Source: Pseudidiomarina aestuarii (GTDB lineage Bacteria; Pseudomonadota; Gammaproteobacteria; Enterobacterales; Alteromonadaceae). From it: 64,000 nt of DNA. The stretch covers positions 1,240,001 to 1,304,000 of the forward strand of contig NZ_PIPR01000001.1 of assembly GCF_003987355.1 (NCBI RefSeq), read 5' to 3'. The notes under the pieces were generated by a model. It saw only the letters and a program-made list of their open reading frames with translations. It was not told the DNA's origin and searched no databases. This document shows positions 62,368-64,000 of this stretch, one piece after another. The number at the start of each line of letters is the position of its first letter. Position 1 is the first letter of the stretch. The position numbers were made by a program, and so were the translations under genes.

Positions 62368-63168
62368 TTACTTCATAGCTTTCGGTAAATGCGCACGCGC
62401 CTTACCGAGAATGCCTTGCACCACCTTGGGGTTGCCAGCAACGACGTTGCCGCTCGTCATGTAATCATGGCCGCCACCGAAGTCGGTAATCAAGCCACCC
62501 GCTTCACGCACCATGAGGGCGCCGGCAGCGATATCCCAACGTTCGAGTGAGAATTCCCAGAAGCCATCCATACGACCCGCAGCAACATAGGCTAAATCTA
62601 GTGCAGCGGAGCCATTACGGCGCATATCGGCAGCATCTTCAAACAATGCAGCGAATACATTCTGATAGGTTTCGAGTAAGTCTTTGCGCTTGAATGGGAA
62701 GCCTGTGGCGAGCAAAGCACCTTGCAGATCACGACGTGCTTTGACACGCAAACGTTTGCCATTCAATTGAACGCCAGCACCTTTGGTTGCGGTGAACAGC
62801 TCTTCACGTAACGGGTCATAAATCACCGCTACTTGGGTAACACCTTTGAATTGATAGGCAATGGAAATGGCAAAATGCGGGATACCGCGCAGGTAATTGG
62901 TCGTGCCATCCAGAGGATCAATAATCCACTGATGGTCAGCATCTTTACCGCCCGTCTCACCGCTTTCTTCAGCGAGAAACGTGTGGTCAGGAAACACTTT
63001 TTGAATCGAGCGAATAATCGCGCTTTCGGCTGCCTGGTCAATCTCGGAGACAAAATCGTTCTGCGATTTTGCTTGAACATTAATGTCGGCTTCGACACCA
63101 AAATTCTTCACTAAGATTTTTCCGGCCGCACGCGCAGCGCGCACCGCTATGTTTAACATCGGATGCAT
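62368..63168 (-). CDS. suhB: Inositol-1-monophosphatase family protein SuhB
   Basis: This 266-residue Mg-dependent phosphatase also acts in E. coli as a factor for rRNA antitermination with Nus proteins. It begins MHPMLNIAVRAARAAGKILV and has the metal-site motifs EESG (about 67), WIIDPLDGTTNYLRGIPHFA and ERWDIAAGALMVREAGGL. The start at 63168 gives the E. coli-like N-terminus. It lies next to trmJ, separated by 24 bp. Confidence 0.95.
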   Translation of the reverse strand: MHPMLNIAVRAARAAGKILVKNFGVEADINVQAKSQNDFVSEIDQAAESAIIRSIQKVFPDHTFLAEESGETGGKDADHQWIIDPLDGTTNYLRGIPHFAISIAYQFKGVTQVAVIYDPLREELFTATKGAGVQLNGKRLRVKARRDLQGALLATGFPFKRKDLLETYQNVFAALFEDAADMRRNGSAALDLAYVAAGRMDGFWEFSLERWDIAAGALMVREAGGLITDFGGGHDYMTSGNVVAGNPKVVQGILGKARAHLPKAMK

Positions 63169-63241
63169 ACCAAAGTACCTGTGCTGTAAAAGAACGAATT
63201 CGGGCGCGCATGATACTGCAAAACCTCTCAAATGCCAAGAG

Positions 63242-63322
63242 CGTTACTAGCTATTGGTTACTGGCTTCTAGAAGAGCCTAGATCTGTGTTTTCGAGTAGC
63301 TAGTAACCAATAGCGAATATCG
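63242..63322. repeat. Heptamer-armed inverted repeat, copy I
   Basis: Four left heptamers (CGTTACT, AGCTATT, GGTTACT, GGCTTCT), a 25-bp centre (63270-63294, AGAAGAGCCT-AGATCT then GTGTTTTCG) in reverse orientation to copy D, and right AGTAGCT, AGTAACC, AATAGCG, AATATCG. Same 81-bp size as copy D. It lies in the divergent region between suhB and the small gene. Confidence 0.93.
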
Positions 63323-63396
63323 TTCTTGCTTTTGTTTTTTTACCGTGTTATCTATTTGTTGCGCTAAAAACAACGATAACAGCCAAGGAGGATCCG

Positions 63397-63555
63397 ATGG
63401 ATCATTCAGAAGAGCTCGATAATGTTGAAAGTGGTAAATCAGGGAAAAGCGCAGGTAAGCGCTGCTGGCGTGAAATTGAAGCGTTGAAAGAAAAGCGTCG
63501 TTTGCAGGCCGAACTCGAAGAGTACGGTTATGCGGAAGAACTCGACGACTTTTAA
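63397..63555 (+). CDS. Small basic/acidic protein of the DUF3545 (PA3496-like) type
   Basis: This 52-residue protein has an excellent AAGGAGG ribosome site 7 bases before the ATG. It has a short acidic N-terminus, a Ser/Gly/Lys linker (SGKSGKSAGKR), the conserved-looking CWREIEALKEKRRLQAELEE helix and an acidic end (AEELDDF). The KR-x-WREIEALKEKxRL pattern resembles the DUF3545/PA3496 family of small gammaproteobacterial proteins of unknown function. No signal peptide or membrane segment. It is encoded alone between suhB and ung. Confidence 0.75.
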   Translation: MDHSEELDNVESGKSGKSAGKRCWREIEALKEKRRLQAELEEYGYAEELDDF

Positions 63556-63578
63556 ACGCTAAAAAGTCGCTATCGAAT

Positions 63579-64000
63579 TTAAGTAGCAGGTGGCAGGTGC
63601 CAATCAATTGCATTGGCGCCTAGCAGTCGGTTCGCCTCCGCGAAATGACCGCAAGTCAAAAAACCGCGATGAGCTGAAAGTGGGGATGGGTGTACACTCG
63701 TCAACACATGGTGACGTTGTCGGTCGATTATTTTCCCCTTCTTTTGCGCATGACTACCCCACAGTAAGAACACAATGCCCTCACAGTGCTCATTAATTTG
63801 CTGTATCACCGTATCCGTAAATCGTTCCCAACCCCAGTTGGCATGTGAGTTTGGCTGTCCTTGCTCAACCGTGAGTACGGTATTGAGAAGTAGCACGCCC
63901 TGCTCCGCCCAATGAGTCAAATTACCATGTTGTGGTGCGGTAAAATCAGCGAAATCATGACTTAGGGCTTTATAAATATTTTTCAATGAAGGCGGTGCGG
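63579..64000 (-). CDS. ung: Uracil-DNA glycosylase, C-terminal part (5' end outside window)
   Basis: The frame is open to the window edge; the first visible residues read [16 protein letters not shown], matching the middle of family 1 uracil-DNA glycosylases ([12 protein letters not shown]). Further segments are [20 protein letters not shown], the [10 protein letters not shown] stretch, [12 protein letters not shown] and the catalytic/minor-groove loop [17 protein letters not shown] with the conserved His. It removes uracil from DNA. About 140 residues are visible of an expected 220 or so. Confidence 0.95.
   Translation of the reverse strand, partial: APPSLKNIYKALSHDFADFTAPQHGNLTHWAEQGVLLLNTVLTVEQGQPNSHANWGWERFTDTVIQQINEHCEGIVFLLWGSHAQKKGKIIDRQRHHVLTSVHPSPLSAHRGFLTCGHFAEANRLLGANAIDWHLPPAT

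Noticed and set aside
37761-63322. Heptamer elements as insertion sequences
   Set aside because: Copies are 74-178 bp, contain no open frame, and I see no flanking target-site duplications. A non-autonomous element remains possible but is not shown.

Overview
The window looks like chromosomal DNA of a marine gammaproteobacterium of the Alteromonadales. Idiomarinaceae is my best guess, from the gene order and protein style; I could not run a database search. It has no rRNA or tRNA genes, CRISPR array, transposase or prophage. Genes are densely packed and nearly all can be assigned to families.

Layout. (1) 1-12449 is an exopolysaccharide/O-antigen locus: glycosyltransferases, two adjacent Wzz-like proteins, a Wzy/ligase-like membrane protein, WecB and WecC (the UDP-ManNAcA route), a pyruvyl transferase, a lipoprotein with a glucuronyl C5-epimerase-type domain, a nitroreductase-like protein and a Wzx-type flippase. 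(2) 12462-17036 holds three tandem paralogues of about 470 residues with signal peptides. They look like abundant, beta-rich surface proteins, possibly S-layer subunits. The last has a near-consensus promoter and codon choice suggesting very high expression. (3) 17340-27287 encodes a complete but non-canonical type II secretion-like machine in the order G-E-F-H-I-J-K-L-M-P/C-D with a lipoprotein secretin. It lies 30 bp downstream of, and on the same strand as, a yjbEFGH/gfc-like matrix-polysaccharide cluster (27318-31471), so the two probably form one transcription unit of about 14 kb. (4) 31557-32384 is mscS. (5) 32442-44191 is a canonical gspCDEFGHIJKLMN type II secretion operon. (6) 44328-45565 is hslO-hslR. 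(7) 45588-55127 is the conserved housekeeping block ndk-rlmN-pilW-rodZ-ispG-hisS-yfgM-bamB-der. (8) 55379-64000 holds msrA, the isc iron-sulfur operon (iscRSUA-hscBA-fdx) with a good IscR operator, trmJ, suhB, a DUF3545-like small gene and a partial ung.

Two features stand out. First, the S-layer-like paralogues, the second T2SS-like machine and the yjb-like cluster sit side by side, suggesting a dedicated surface-matrix export system. Second, nine intergenic repeats between 37.7 and 63.4 kb are built on a strict 7-bp period: heptamers of consensus NGYTANT on the left, their complements on the right, and in seven of nine copies a 25-bp centre with a GATCT core. I know no named family with this architecture. 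None occurs in the first 37 kb.
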